Below, in pieces: positions 43,869 to 55,958 of a DNA stretch of 64,000 nt (positions are counted from its first letter, which is position 1; every line of letters starts with the position of its first letter). The notes below the pieces were generated by a model that was not told the DNA's origin, did not search any database, and saw nothing but the letters and a program-made list of their open reading frames with translations. The translations under genes were made by a program, and so were the position numbers. The stretch is from Aegilops tauschii subsp. strangulata (taxonomy: Eukaryota; Streptophyta; Magnoliopsida; Poales; Poaceae): the NCBI RefSeq assembly GCF_002575655.3, contig NC_053037.3:322365294-322429293 (forward strand), given 5' to 3'.

Positions 43869-44092
43869 GAATATAATTTAGTTTCGTAAGGCGATCTCAT
43901 TAGTTTTGGGACGCAAATGATAACTCCCGAACGTTCAGGAATTATTAGCGGCCTTAATTAAGTATGTATAAAAGGAAAAGTTTGGAAACCTCATGTATCC
44001 GTACGCATTTTGTAAGTACGTGCATATAGCACAAACTTTACTATATACTATCGCTACACGTCTCTCTCTATATATGCTTGCAGACTGTGCTA
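43869..44092. other. 3' flank of the split gene
   Basis: AT-rich, with GTATGTATAAAAGG near 43960. No feature I can name. Confidence 0.4.
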
Positions 44093-44177
44093 CTCCCTCC
44101 GTCCAGGTGCATATGTCATCTTTGGTTGTGCACCGTGACCATGAAGGAGGGAATACTTATACACCTAGACAGAGGGG
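44093..44177. mobile_element. Short Stowaway MITE
   Basis: 85 bp between TA dinucleotides, with inverted ends CTCCCTCCGTCCAGGTGCAT and ..ATACACCTAGACAGAGGGG. Confidence 0.75.
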
Positions 44178-44538
44178 TACTACTATTACTTATGTAAGTG
44201 CAAATGCACGTTTTAACATTACGATGTGGTTTTTGTAAAAGTAGAAAAACAGAACTAGTCAAGCTTGTGAAACGATTCAATGCAAAACAAATGCAAAAAT
44301 GCTCGTTTGATTGTTTACTTTTAACTTCCTTCTTTGTGGTTATTTCTCTATCGTACTTTGTACGGAGTATCTCACTGGTCGGGAAGGCATGCAAATTCCC
44401 AAACTGCTTCCTACACCCTGTATCGAATTTTTTGCCTAACAAGTTGTGCCGTGTTGGAATTCCAACTTGAGTACTACTACTAGGAGTACCAGGGGCTAGT
44501 TCTTTTAGGCTTCTAGATTAGTAATCCCATAACTACTA

Positions 44539-44705
44539 CCTCCGTCCTAGTTTATTGGTCGCCATTGTAATCTGTGTCAAATTTTGACCATAAATTTAAC
44601 TAATGAAATGTTTGTGCATGTCACATGCACTAACATTTTATCAGTTAAATCTTTGGTCAAAATTTAGCACAAATTACAATGGTGATGAATAAACCAGGAC
44701 GGAGG
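44539..44705. mobile_element. Stowaway-type MITE with long inverted ends
   Basis: 167 bp flanked by TA. The ends CCTCCGTCCTAGTTTATTGG and ..TAAACCAGGACGGAGG extend into inverted repeats of about 50 bases (CCATTGTAATYTGTG, AAATTTTGACC). Confidence 0.85.
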
Positions 44706-45050
44706 TACTAGTAGTTTAGAATCCCAAAAAAATGAGTTAGGCGCCTTAATGTTACTCTCCACTGTGACTAGTCTTATGGGAAAAGCTGGGGAAGAGACGG
44801 CTTATTTTTTAAGCCACCAAAAGAACAGGCCCTAGGAGTAGTAGCTAGGGATCGAGTGTGCGATATGAACCGGAGAAAGTAAATGCAGAGAGATGAAATG
44901 CAAAAAATACGGAGGGATGTGATGGTTGCTTGTCCTTTTATTTTACCAGGCCACTTATTACTGGGAGTGGTTGGGTTTTGTGATATGACGGCTTTACTGC
45001 TGCGCCACGAGCGGGGTGAGACTCCCGTGCAGCGCTGCCCTCTACACTAG

Positions 45051-45250
45051 TACTACATCGGTCGTGGTTTATTAGTCCCCCATTGAATTTGACTGAAGAT
45101 TTAACTAACAAAATGTTAGTGCATGTCAACAAAAACTATATCGTTGGATTCGTATTTGAACATAGTTTTCAATGATATAATTTTAGGTGACATGCATGAG
45201 CATTTATCGTACTATATACAATGTTAGTTAAATTTCTGGTCGTACTAATC
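45051..45250. mobile_element. Degraded relative of the 44539 MITE
   Basis: ATCGGTCGTGGTTTATTAGTC, TTTAACTAACAAAATG, and inverse ATGTTAGTTAAATTTCTGGTC recall the previous element. The ends are mutated. A further Stowaway end (CACCTAGACGGAGGGATTA) lies at about 45629-45647. 45251-45360 also has TTGCATTGCACGGAACA, like the end of the palindromic element. Confidence 0.55.
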
Positions 45251-45932
45251 TATAGTAAGGTGCTCTTGCATTGCACGGAACAGTGAAATGCATTGATCGG
45301 GGAGTTGTTTATTTTGACAAAGGATGTGGGGGTCATCTCATGTGTAACGGGTATCGATAGGTTTCTTCGGATATTATTTCATCTCTAGAGCTCACAAACA
45401 TCCGGGTGAAATAGATAAAAAGTATCTTTTGCAAACAAAAGTGTTCAACTGTTCAGACTGCATCCAAAACTTGTGAAGAAATAACACTTATTGTGCTTTG
45501 CAAGAAATGATCTTTAAGAATTAGTTTTTGAGTATCGATTGTTATACATGTTGGCTATAGATGACATGGCACTTTCTTATAGTCAACAGTTGGCTATACT
45601 ATTAAGTATTAACATGGCTCTTATACACCTAGACGGAGGGATTAAATCAGGATGATTTGGAAGGGGGCAGAGGAGATGTAAGAAATGGTTCATCATAAGT
45701 ATTTCACCAGTACTATAGTAAAAATTCTTAGTTAATCTCATAAATGGCAAGCGAGAACTCTAATGGAGCAAAAGCATACATGGAAGATTCTAGACTAAAC
45801 CATAAATGGATACACTTTTATTCAAGCGCGATACTCTAATAGAGCAAGATCATGCATGGAAGGTTCTATACTATATAAATAAGAAGTCTCCACATGCTTA
45901 GACAACGGATTACCTTGAGCAAAGACTAATGA

Positions 45933-46912
45933 TCAACATTTAACTTGGTAATGCATATGTTCAGGTGAACCTCCTTGGAGTCCCCGTGCACCATGTTGGG
46001 GGGGGGAATCATACCATGCGTCTTCCATGTCCACATCGGCGGGAAGGTCCCAGCTCGGCACAGTCCTAGTCAGTGTTATGGAGCTGGTGTGGCCCACGTA
46101 CCTCTGAGGGGCAGTAATAGTGAGCACGCACCCGTACATCGGCCTCGTGTCAGTGTCAGCGTCAGCGGCGTCGCCCCTAACACACACTACAGAGACGGGG
46201 CGACGGCCTGCGCGGGCCTCGCTGGTGCCCACGATCAAGAGGAAGACGCTGCCGTCCTCCTCTGAGACTAGTAGGCGGCGGTGATCCTCCAACTCCGGCA
46301 CGGTGAACGGGTAGCACGTCTTGTACTTGATGTTCTCTGCCAAGGGCCAGTAGTGATCGCCGGACGCCTGCGTGAGGTGATGCACGAGGTCCGCCGGCGA
46401 GCCCCAAAACGACATCGGGCACTCATAGCAGTAGACGAAGGGCTCCTTCGAGGCATCAACCAGGCCACCCATGAAACGGGAGTGGCTGTAGGGGACATTG
46501 CGCCAGTTGAATATATGAGCAAGTTACTACGAGATTTAGTCCGAATAAGCATAAAATAAATCATGAAGGCTATAACAAAGATGAAACTAATCATGTGGAC
46601 TAGCATAGTAGATGAATAGATAGAATCTAGGACACAGACTAGAAACATGAATTCTACCACGATTTCGAACAGGAAGGACATAAAAACATATGGTGCAACG
46701 GGAGTAGCACCGTGGGCATTGAGGTTGTCGCCCATGTCGTTGAGGAAGAGGTTCCCGAGGTCGGGGAAGAAGTCGTCGTCGGTGAAGTCGTCGCTGCCAG
46801 CAGTCGCGAGAGTGTGCTCCCCAAATTTCAACAGCGCCCGCAGAATGGAGCGCGGGAGGGAGTAGCTGTAGGGGACGTTGCGGCCGCCAAATGGAGCGCA
46901 GGAGTAGCACAC
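45933..46912 (-). pseudogene. SINA-like (seven in absentia) E3 ubiquitin ligase remnant
   Basis: The minus-strand frame 46472-45933 (179 codons) resembles the substrate-binding domain of plant SINA-like proteins: a C-x2-C...H-x3/4-H zinc site (CYECPMSF...LVHHLTQASGDHYWP), then YPFTVPELEDHRRLLVSEED, a FLLIVGTSE strand, and a YVGHTSSITLTRTVPSWDLP end. A second minus-strand piece at 46912-46800 (MCYSCAPFGGRNVPYSYS, then an acidic DDFTDDDFFPD) lies upstream and probably belongs to the N-terminal part, but no RING finger is found. The phrase encoding NVPYS-S occurs twice (about 46490 and 46870). SINA proteins ubiquitinate bound substrates. With no RING and rearranged 5' sequence, I think this is a pseudogene or truncated copy. 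Confidence 0.6.
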
Positions 46913-47499
46913 GAAGCAGTTGATGGTGCTCCTCCCTAGCCTCTATCTCTACTATTATCTCTATCTCTACTACTCTTCTTTCTTTTTAGTAGCTGTCAAA
47001 TAGAATAGTACTGTGCCGCCCGCTGCACGCCCGGCTGAACATGCCTCCTCGCCTCCATCAAACGCCTCCGTTAAACCCGCATGCAAACCGAGAAACCTAC
47101 TCCGGCCCGCGGGAGGAAATTTGCCGGCTGCCGTTGGATAATAATAGTCACGTCCAATCCATTTGAGTTAATTGCGTGTATGATTCTCCTTCTATAAAAA
47201 GTTAATTGCATCCTTAATCTTGTATTCTAAGTACTCTGTGGGTTCCACTGTCAGTACAGTGTACATGACTTGCAGGCTGGCTCCAGATTCATACAGGAAG
47301 TTAAAAAGAAACAAATCCATCCTTAATCTTGTATTCTAAGTACTCTATGGGTTCCACTCCCAGTACAGTAGCGAAGAAGTATATATTAAAAAAATATAAA
47401 AAGCTACAGTTTAGGACAGAATTCGAATTCAGGTCATCGCACTACAAGCATCCGGCCCGGACCAGTACACCAAGTGTTCGTTGCGGACGATGCAAGAGA
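46913..47499. other. Unassigned sequence upstream of the SINA remnant
   Basis: Contains a 46-base near-repeat, CATCCTTAATCTTGTATTCTAAGTACTCTRTGGGTTCCACT (47211 and 47318). Nothing else I can name. Confidence 0.5.
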
Positions 47500-48330
47500 T
47501 AAACCTTTATAGCAATGAGCCCGTCCGTTGCAACGGATCCAAAGTAGAATAATACATATTCACAAATTTGAAAGAAAACAACTTAGTTTTGATATACATA
47601 TCACTAAAAATATCTTATGTTTCACTCGAAATATATTCTTTGGGCTGTTTTGATGAGGTAAGGGAGGAATGTGGTTGGTTTCAAGATACTAAGGGGTTTT
47701 GTGTAAACTAGAGCAGAGAAGTGGGAATTGTTGCAAAAGGCCACAACTTACATCACAGCCGTTAGATGCAGATCTAATGGTCAGAAATGGTGGATGGCAG
47801 ACACACCATCATCACCAACTAAGTCTTTTATAGGAGTAAGTAATATAGGAGTAGGAGTAGAGAAAAAACTGAGTTCGTGATGATGGTGTGCCTGCCATCT
47901 TATAGTATAGACCGTCTGATCTACATCTGACAGATAGAAGGCAAAAGATAGCCGCACCTCTCTCCACATTTACAGATAAGGCCTTGCCTCATTCATCCTT
48001 ATCTCCCACAACCTCATTGCTGAGCAATTAAAAAAGGAAGTCTCTGGAACAATCTGGCATGGTGGCCGCTGCCGGCGCCGTCCATCCCGATGCCTCCGCC
48101 TAGTCTGACCACCAGTCAGCACCACGCCCCACTCCTCCTCACCTTATCTATCATCTTTCTTGAGATATCATTTTTTTGATGAAATGGTCGAGATACCATT
48201 TTTTCGATAAAATTCTCGAGATATCATTAGTTTTTACACATGGGATTACTCCTGCATGGGTCAATCACAACAGGTGTTTTGTAAAAAAATGCATCTTGAT
48301 GTTCCATGCAATGCACGTGCATCTTGCTAG
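47500..48330. mobile_element. Second palindromic element with a Helitron-like 3' end
   Basis: An inverted repeat around 47740-48010 (GGCAGACACACCATCATCACCAA and inverse GATGATGGTGTGCCTGCCATC) matches the centre of 12697-13133. The right side extends to CCATGCAATGCACGTGCATCTTGCTAG ending at 48330, followed by T. The left limit near 47515 (CCGTCCGTTGCAACGGA) is weaker. About 200 bases at 48010-48275 have no equivalent in the shorter copy. Confidence 0.6.
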
Positions 48331-49017
48331 TTTTTTTTCATATAATTCCAAACACCACGTAGACACGGTCTTTGACCATTTTACAACTATGTTAGTATCA
48401 TTGTTAGTGGTCAGCCGGTGCAAGTTATAGCCCCGGGTGTTTTAACCTTTTTTTAGTAATGATATCTGGCAATAGTTCACCACGAGCTCAATCCTGGCGA
48501 ATCCCACGTAACCGTCGGATGGTTTTTAAGCCTTAGTATTTGACAAAACCGCCACCCTTACACACGTACTGTAACTGCGTCGCGGGCGTTTGCAACTACC
48601 ATGTCTGCCAGCGAACATTTGCTGGGGATTGGAGTTAGCACCGATGGCGGTTCGTAGTCGTTCCATGCTCGGGCGTTGAAGTTTGTAACTATTTTAGATT
48701 AGAATATACTAATCCTCCTGTGCTAGTAGTAGAGCAGAGCCCTACTCCACTAATACTCTACTCAAGCAAGTTAGGGCATAGTAGTAGGTATTGTAGGGAG
48801 TACCAGTACTATGATCACTCAAGCAAGTTGTCTAGCATCGATATGACCCTACGCTACTGGTATGTGTCTCGTAAGTCAAGCGGCGTGCTGTAGTCATCAT
48901 CACTTGTCCACTTCCCGTAGCACATATTCGCTTCTCCATCTTTGTCCGCACATAATCGTCCAATCTTCTATCCCCGCTAAGGCGCCTCCCCCCTCTTCTG
49001 AAACCCAAGCACTAACA
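48331..49017. other. 5' flank of the F-box gene
   Basis: No repeat I can name and no clear TATA box. Confidence 0.4.
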
Positions 49018-50371
49018 ATGGCAGAGCCGAGCAGCGTCCGCCGAAAGAGTGGTTGGAATTCGCTCCCCACAGAGGTAATCAAGCTCATTGTTTCGCGTGT
49101 GGACAATCTCAGTACCATGCCGCTCGCCATGTGCTCGTCGGGGCTGTACCGTTTACTCAAAGCCCTCAGGCCAGAGCTTTTTAAGCTAGATCCTTGCTTG
49201 CTGATGCCGCCTGATCTTCAGAAACGGCGTGTCACGCATCATAACAATCGTATGGTGGCGAGCATCAACCCTCTTGACTGCGATCCGATCCCCGTCACCC
49301 TCAACTACATTAATGGTATGTACTGGGTCGGCATGAACACGTCTTGGATGGTGCTCGTCAACGGTCGTGGCAGCTGGATGCTCGTGGAGGTCTACACCCA
49401 GCGATTGATCCCCCTTCCTTCGATTAACACTGCACTGCTTTGGCACCGCGGCCCAGAATACTCGGAATCTTACAGTAGCCAACATGATACCAAGTTTGAT
49501 TTGCTCAAGGTTGAAATCTGCCAAGTGCCCACAAGATCTGTGAATTATAAAGACTTTAGGCTAATACCGTTCTTCAATCGCGGTCTCGCCTATCTGACAG
49601 GTCACTGTGGTAAGTGGATAAATCTGCACGTCCATCGCAGGATCATACATCCTCCATGGTTCTCTGATGCCACTGAACACAAGGGCTTCATTTAAACTGT
49701 CGACTCCTTCTATGGCTGGATGTACTGCTGGCCTACTCCAGTCATTGCTACAAACGGTTGTTACAGCAGTATGTTAATTTCCTATGATATCATGATGGCT
49801 TGCTTATATTACTATCAACATTTACTAAAAAAATATTCATGCTCATAACATGTTGTTCTTAAGATTGGCTACACTAAGAGCCCTTTTTTATTTGAATCCA
49901 ACTTGATATGATGTTGTAGGCCGCCTGGTGTCCCTACCCTTCCTAATCCCAGAACCTTTCAAAGAAAAGCGGCATGGCAGTTGCAGGTGGTTCCTGGCTC
50001 GATCAGACGACGGTGAACGATTGATGATTGTTCGCACGTACCGGACGTGTTGTTGCGCAGAATACAATCACAGTCACTGCAAGTTCTTTGAGCAGGATCC
50101 CAGCTTCTCTAGGTAGGAATTTTTGACTAGAGGCTGGTAAGTAGCCTTGGTACACGCTCTCTGTTTCTCGGACTGAATTATCCGATTAACCAGGAGATAA
50201 CCGACGGCAAGGGTCATGATGATGGCGCGGTTTCGTTCATCAGGCAAAACTGTGTGTACACTGTGTACCATGCGTCTTTGCATGCACCATATCCTGATAT
50301 GTGCCGCCATGCTCTGCAGCCCAAAGTAGGAGAGAGGGTCGCAAGTATCAGACTTCGACCTGTTGGCTAGA
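49018..50371 (+). pseudogene. F-box protein with DUF295-like domain, interrupted by a stop
   Basis: From ATG 49018 (MAEPSSVRRKSGWNSLPTE) the product has an F-box at residues ~12-50 (WNSLPTEVIKLIVSRVDN), then beta-rich segments typical of plant DUF295 (SWMVLVNGRGSWMLVEV, LPSINTALLW). F-box proteins select SCF ubiquitination targets. An in-frame TAA stands at 49693-49695. Coding similarity continues in the same frame (TVDSFYGWMYCWPTP) to a GTATGT donor at 49769. Intron 49769-49919 ends in GTTGTAG, and exon 2 (49920-50112, SRLVSLPFLIPEPFKEKRHG) stays in frame. A third exon-like stretch (50194-50371: EITDGKGHDDGAV, CVYTVYHASLHAPYPD) is similar to DUF295 C-termini, but its joint is out of frame with the predicted donor. 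An upstream open frame from 48862 probably is not translated. Confidence 0.75.
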
Positions 50372-51847
50372 GTTTCCCCCGTCAGGCACCCACTCAATGT
50401 ACAATCAGTAGTATATTTCGTCTATTGGTTGAATAAATGTGTTGTTAGAACGAAAAACACCATGTTTTGGAAGTCGTTGCACGGTCCAATCCTTTAGCGC
50501 CCCTTACCGTACGTAGCGGATACTATTTTTAGTACGGAACATATTTTCCACTTGTTGATAACATGCAGCCCATTGATGAAGGCCCAATAGAGGAGCCCAT
50601 AATTAACTGGAAGGGAGGCTCTCACATGAATCCGGCCCAGGTACATGCTCATGGTCCCCTTTACATAAATAAGTAAATAAATAAATAAATAAAGCTAAAT
50701 GCTCATGCACGAGTTCTTTAAATTCACGATTTAACAGGAGGATATTATTTCCTATGATAGTGTCGTTACATTTAGTCGATATTATTCTTAGGCAAAGATA
50801 GCGACCGGTCTTCTTTCTCCCACCATTTTCTTCCTGCAACTAGCGGACCCATGCAAATCGTAGTCAACGTCGTAAATAGTTCCGGTCCATTTTTATTTTT
50901 CAATAAGAATGTCCAACCCAGCCCAGCACATTGGCGACAACACTTTATCCTCTGCCTTGGTGCGCTCGCCGCGGCACCGCCGTCCGGCCCTGTCAACATA
51001 GTAAATCGAGAGAGGACTGTAGTTTTGAGTATGACAATACGGACCCACCAGGTCCACTCCCGAACACAAGCAAGCGCCTCTTTTACTACTCAGATGCACC
51101 CCTCGTTTTTTACTCTAATCCACCCTGCTGATATCTGGGACCCACATCATTTTCAACGTATAGTCAATTAACGACAGAATTGCACAACCTTTTTTCGAGG
51201 ATTTGTTCGGAGGAGCAGGCTATAAACTGGGTTGTGTAGTCTCTGTGGCCCGTCTAACAACATGACCAGCCCAACAGTTTTTTTCTTTGGGAAAATAGGT
51301 AGCCCACTATTTCTTTTTGAAGAATACCCAAGCTAGGCCTATTTGTTTTTTCTGACTTACTGGGCTACAAATCTTTAAAGACGAGGAGGGATGCATTCCG
51401 GTCTGGCCAAAGAGTATGGTCAGTATATGCTAAAAGTAATATACAAGGGGTTGAAAATTCCAAAAAAATTATAGCAAATGGGAAATTAGTTTCTTTTTTT
51501 GTTTTTGTTCTTCACTGATATTTTATATTTCATTGGATTTTAACATGACATAGTACTAATTTATTTTGAAATTTGTTTTAGTATGGCTACTAATTTTTGG
51601 ATTAAGAATATATTGTTCCCCAGCAAAAATTTGCAAATTTTCAAATTTTCGCACATTTTTAGTTCAATTTTTTAACCCTGGTACTGACCAGAAAATGGGC
51701 AGCAATTCTAAAAATGAAAAATGGGCTACAATAAATTCCATATGAATTAGAAAATGAGTAAAAAGTATAAAAATAATAGCAAATGGGTTGTACACGCCAC
51801 AAATTTTGAGGCTGACTTGTTTACGCAAGGCTTTGTTAGTCAACACA
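50372..51847. other. Unassigned region
   Basis: Contains an AAATAAATAAATAAATAAATAAA run (50668) and several TTTTT-rich tracts. Open frames of up to 106 codons at 50851-51171 overlap on both strands and have no recognisable domain. I see no gene. Confidence 0.5.
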
Positions 51848-52361
51848 CGATTCTAGCAGCAGTGACTGTTGAATGTCCATCCAACGGCCGACGTGCTTCT
51901 TCAATCTCTGATCTTCCTGCTCCAGCCGCCTAAACCAGCGCCGGCGGGACTGCCTGCTTCCTCCTCTTGTGGCCCGCCGTGATGCCGCGCTGGCTTCATC
52001 GGCCCACCCTACTCCCTCCGCTGGCCTGGCCGTACGCAATAAACTGCCTCCTTATTACGCGAAAAAATGATTCCTCCCACTGACATCTGGGGTGCACCGG
52101 TTCAAAGGCTGACCTGTGGGCCTACTAAGTTATCACGTACGCAGGGCTTTGTCAACTTAGTCAACAAACGATTCTAGCAGCAGTGACCGTTGGATTTGAA
52201 TCAAACGGTCCTGCTGCTTCTTCAATCGCTGCTCTTCTTGCAGTAGCCGCCCAAAACAGCGCCGGCGAGACCGCTTGCTCCTGCCTCCAGTGGCCAGCTG
52301 TGCTGCCGTTAAGGCCTCATGGCCCCCTACTACTCCCACCGCTGGCCAGGCCCTACGGCGA
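51848..52361. repeat. Two direct copies of a ~190 bp GC-rich segment, 321 bp apart
   Basis: 51848-52036 and 52169-52361 both start CGATTCTAGCAGCAGTGAC and share GCTTCTTCAATC, CAGCGCCGGCG and CCCACCGCTGGCC-type words. On the minus strand both copies keep an open frame with similar ends (RLKK...QxSLLLES-VD). This may be a tandem duplication of a short coding fragment or part of an unidentified repeat. Confidence 0.7.
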
Positions 52362-52936
52362 CGGCAGCCTCACACCATAGTCGGACCAGTGAACCCTCGT
52401 ACTCCTCTTCGCGTGGGCTTCCACTGCCGCGTCTTCCCCGGCTCCGCGTCATCCCCTTCCTATGCCTTGCCGTCGTCCACCGCCCTGGTGCTCTCGGCGC
52501 GGCGTGGTCAACGTGGTCAAGGAACGACTTCCGTCGGAAGAGTACTGCACATGGAGAGGCCGACAGCTGGGTCCATGGCCGCAGCAAGGAAGTGCCTCCT
52601 TATTACACGGAAAATAATGATTTCTCCACCTGACAGCAGGGACCCACTGGATGGGCTACCATATTTCACAAAAAAACATTCCCCCCTGACTGCTGGGACC
52701 CACCAGCTACATCTTTGCACACAAGGAAGTGCGTCCATATTACAAGCAAAAAAAATGATTCGCCCCCGGACTGCTGGGACCCAAGGGCCGGGTCATTATG
52801 CAATAATGAGCAGGGACTTTGTAAATATAATCATGTAGACTTGAGCAGTGATGTGTAGCCCCCAAGGGCCGACTTAGTAAGATAATACTGAACCGGGACT
52901 TGATATATACTTCAATGCAAAAAACATCTTATAATG
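52362..52936. other. Unassigned GC-rich stretch leading to the Tat-like remnant
   Basis: Two similar GGAAGTGCCTCC/GGAAGTGCGTCC words and repeated GCTGGGACCCA phrases suggest repetitive origin. The end (52849-52930: TGTGTAGCCCCCAAGGGCC.. and ..AACATCTTAT) may be part of an LTR. The long frame at 52275-52838 on the plus strand lacks a recognisable domain. Confidence 0.4.
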
Positions 52937-54278
52937 TGGCGCCCATTGTGGGGCTTGCGCACGGTGGTGTTGAGTTCTTGGAGGGATCTTTCATAGGGAT
53001 CGAGAGTTCACATTTTCTGGATGAAGAAGAGCCGGTTTGAAAGGATCTGTGTCAGCTTCAAGTTCGTCGGACCAGATTTATGATTGTTAAGGAATCTGAG
53101 CCAGATCGATCTTGGTGCAAGGCGCCAGGAACAAAAGCCAAGACAAAAAAAAATTGAGATCAAACAAAAAAGACATAATTGCAAGTCGGAGATGAATCCG
53201 AGAGTTGCTGCTGCAATGTGCAGATCAAGTCCCAAGGCGGCTGTTTGTTTTCTTCCGCCACAACTCCAGATTTGACCGGTGATGGATTCCTTTCATGAAG
53301 ACTAAAATCAAGTCATCAATTATTACTCCATTATCTACTATGACGTGAGAAGGCGCAAGTATTTGTACCAGTATTGGTCCAACCCTTATTTTTTACCATC
53401 AACTGATGCGTCCGCCAAGGCATATTATCACTAGCGAGAAGTGGATATACAGAGTAGAGGAAACCGATCTAAGCTAGCCTGTTCAGCTGCGTTAAAACAA
53501 AAGAAGCGGAGGGCCACGGCCCGGAAGCGGATTCTCCACAGGCTCGGACTCCTCTGTTGACCAACTCCGTTGACCCGCCCTGTTGACCACCGTGGTGAGC
53601 CGCCGCCGACGTCTTGTTGCCTCAGAGTCACCATCTTCGCCACCTTGCTCGAGCTGTCGGCCGCTTTCAAAAGTGCCTCTGCCCCTGCGGCCCTTAGGTT
53701 GCCGTCGTCGTAGCACTACCTCCATCACCATGTTGAGCCGTCTCCACTGGTTTTTTAAGCCGCCTCATTATCACATCCGTGTCGCCTCCAAGTTCACTAG
53801 AGCCGACTGCTGTCAAGTCGCCAACCTCCACAACCAAGCAAAGTGGCCATCTCTCCAAGTCACCCCAACGATAAGCCGCCACTTCCAGAGCTGCCGCGAG
53901 CGGAGCCGGCCGTCGAGCAACATCACATCGCCGCGCGCCTCTATTTCTCTACTGCGGTTTGCCTGAAGGCTCCTGCGATGGTGAGGGACAACAGCGGCCT
54001 CGTCTTCTGGTCTGCATCCATGTGGTGTGGAGGACGTTGAGCAACATCCATTACTTATACGAGGAGATCAAAAGCTACTGCTGTTTCTTCATCACATGAA
54101 GACAAAGAAAAAGAAAGGGACAAAGGAGGAGAGGTCACGTGGAGGTGCGTCTGTATTTTTTATGCAGGGCGACTGCTAAAAGGAACAGGGGTGGTGTTAT
54201 ACCGCGGATACACGTTCAGCTGTGCCGCGTGGTGTCACGGACATGCATGTCGTGATCCAGTTTGCATCAATGCATCGG

Positions 54279-54923
54279 CCGACTCGCCCGTCCGCGCCGC
54301 CTTACAACGCCACGGACGATTCGCCCGTCCGCACTCGCGGCCGGTTCACGCGTCCGCGCCGGCTTACAACGCGGAGGACAACTTGCTCGTCCGCACCGGC
54401 TCACAAACACCGTGGCCGGTTTATCTGTCTGCTCCCGCGGCCGATTCACCCGTGAGGGATTTCAGTTTCACCTAGTGATCATCAACTTCATGGCGGATTA
54501 TTTTCGGCCTAACATATCAGGTGAATTCTATCTAAGTTTAGTTTTGACACATATTATTTTTGTCAAGGAACAATTATGTTGGTTTGTGTATTTTTATATA
54601 CATGACAATCATTCACTTTATACCATGGGTATGGAGCACGGGCTGACAATATTCCGCCCGGCGATAGTCCGTAACATATTACCCGATGAATGGACGCGCA
54701 CAAGCCGCCGCCCGTACGGCCCGGTCTACATCAACTAGCCGGGACTGCGCCTGTGATTGACTCGCGCGTCCGCACCGGCTTACAACGCCACGGACGACTC
54801 ACCCGTCTGCTCTCGCGGCTGGTTCACGCGTCCGCGCCGGTTTACAACGAGGAGGACAATTTGCTTGTCCGCACCGGCATACAACGCCGTGGCCGACTCA
54901 TCTATGTTGCCTCTGAAGCCGCG
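54279..54923. repeat. Duplicated CGCCGGCTTACAACGCC-type repeats
   Basis: Two ~170 bp copies (54279-54456 and 54757-54923), 478 bp apart, each made of shorter units with CGCGTCCGCGCCGG-TTACAACG. Part of the Tat-like remnant. Confidence 0.75.
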
Positions 54924-55489
54924 GTCGTCTTTGTCGCCCGTCTCTCGCGGCCTGGTCTACATCAACACACCGGGCCGCACCCGTCTGCATGAGCTGTTTA
55001 TTGAGTATGAGCAAGTCACAACTTGGGTAGCTCGGTTTTATTTCAACAAAATGGAGGCAAGTTATCATATACTATCAACTGCCATCTGCACTGGATGGCT
55101 CAATGGACATGCGCACAAGTCGCCGTCACTACAGTTTGGTTAAACTTCAAACAGCCAGTTGGAAGGAACCATTGGCCGAGTTGCTGACACGGTCCAAACG
55201 GGATCATTTAGAACCCGCCGCAGTCACCTCAACCTTCTATGGATACACATCGTGTTATCAACACCAATGATATACAAGTTATGCCGGTTTATATCACGGT
55301 CAAATATGGAGAAACTCAAGTCAATTACTCGAGTCACCTTGAGACTCAGAGGGCTATAGTAATATGACTCAGCAAATGTTGCTGGTTTTTCAGTGAAGTC
55401 AAGAACCCCAGGACGTTGGAGGGAAAGATAACCCGGTCCCGGAGGCTACTACCACATGGATGAAAATTTAAAGGCAGTCAGAAAATTTC

Positions 55490-55870
55490 CGGCTTAGAAA
55501 ATATATGAAAGTTACAAAAACCCGGCTCAATGAAGAAGTTCCGGGTCATCAGAAAGGATTCCCGTTTAAAATCCGGCTAAAGGGAAGTCAGTCTCGCTGA
55601 AGCTCTCAAATATCCGGTTTACAATCCGGTTCAAGGGAAATCTGTTCTCCCACAAAGCTCTGAAGCTCTCAAAACAGGTATAAGAATTTCCGGTTCAAAA
55701 AGAATTAATCTCTCACAAGTTCGAGTTTAAATGCCGTCAGAAAATTTCCGGCTGAAAATGAAGATTCCGGTTTAAAATCCGGTTCAAGAGAAAGATGTCT
55801 CCCACAAAGCTTTGAAGCTCTCAATATCCGGTTTAAAATCCCGGTTCAAGAAGAATTTATCTCTTGCAAA
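55490..55870. repeat. CCGGTTTAAAATCCGGTTCAAG tandem-like repeats
   Basis: Irregular direct repeats of TCCGGTTTAAAATCCGGTTC followed by CTCCCACAAAGCTCTGAAGC, about four copies. Non-coding internal DNA of the Tat-like remnant. Confidence 0.7.
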
Positions 55871-55958
55871 AAGTTAAAGGTTGCCGAAGAGGACCTGCTG
55901 CCATGATGCGGGGTTCAAACATGGGTATCCTGCCTTATTGGCTTATCATATTATTGAT

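Noticed and set aside
52275..52838. 187-codon plus-strand frame
   Set aside because: It overlaps open frames on both strands, includes part of the duplicated segment and shows no domain.
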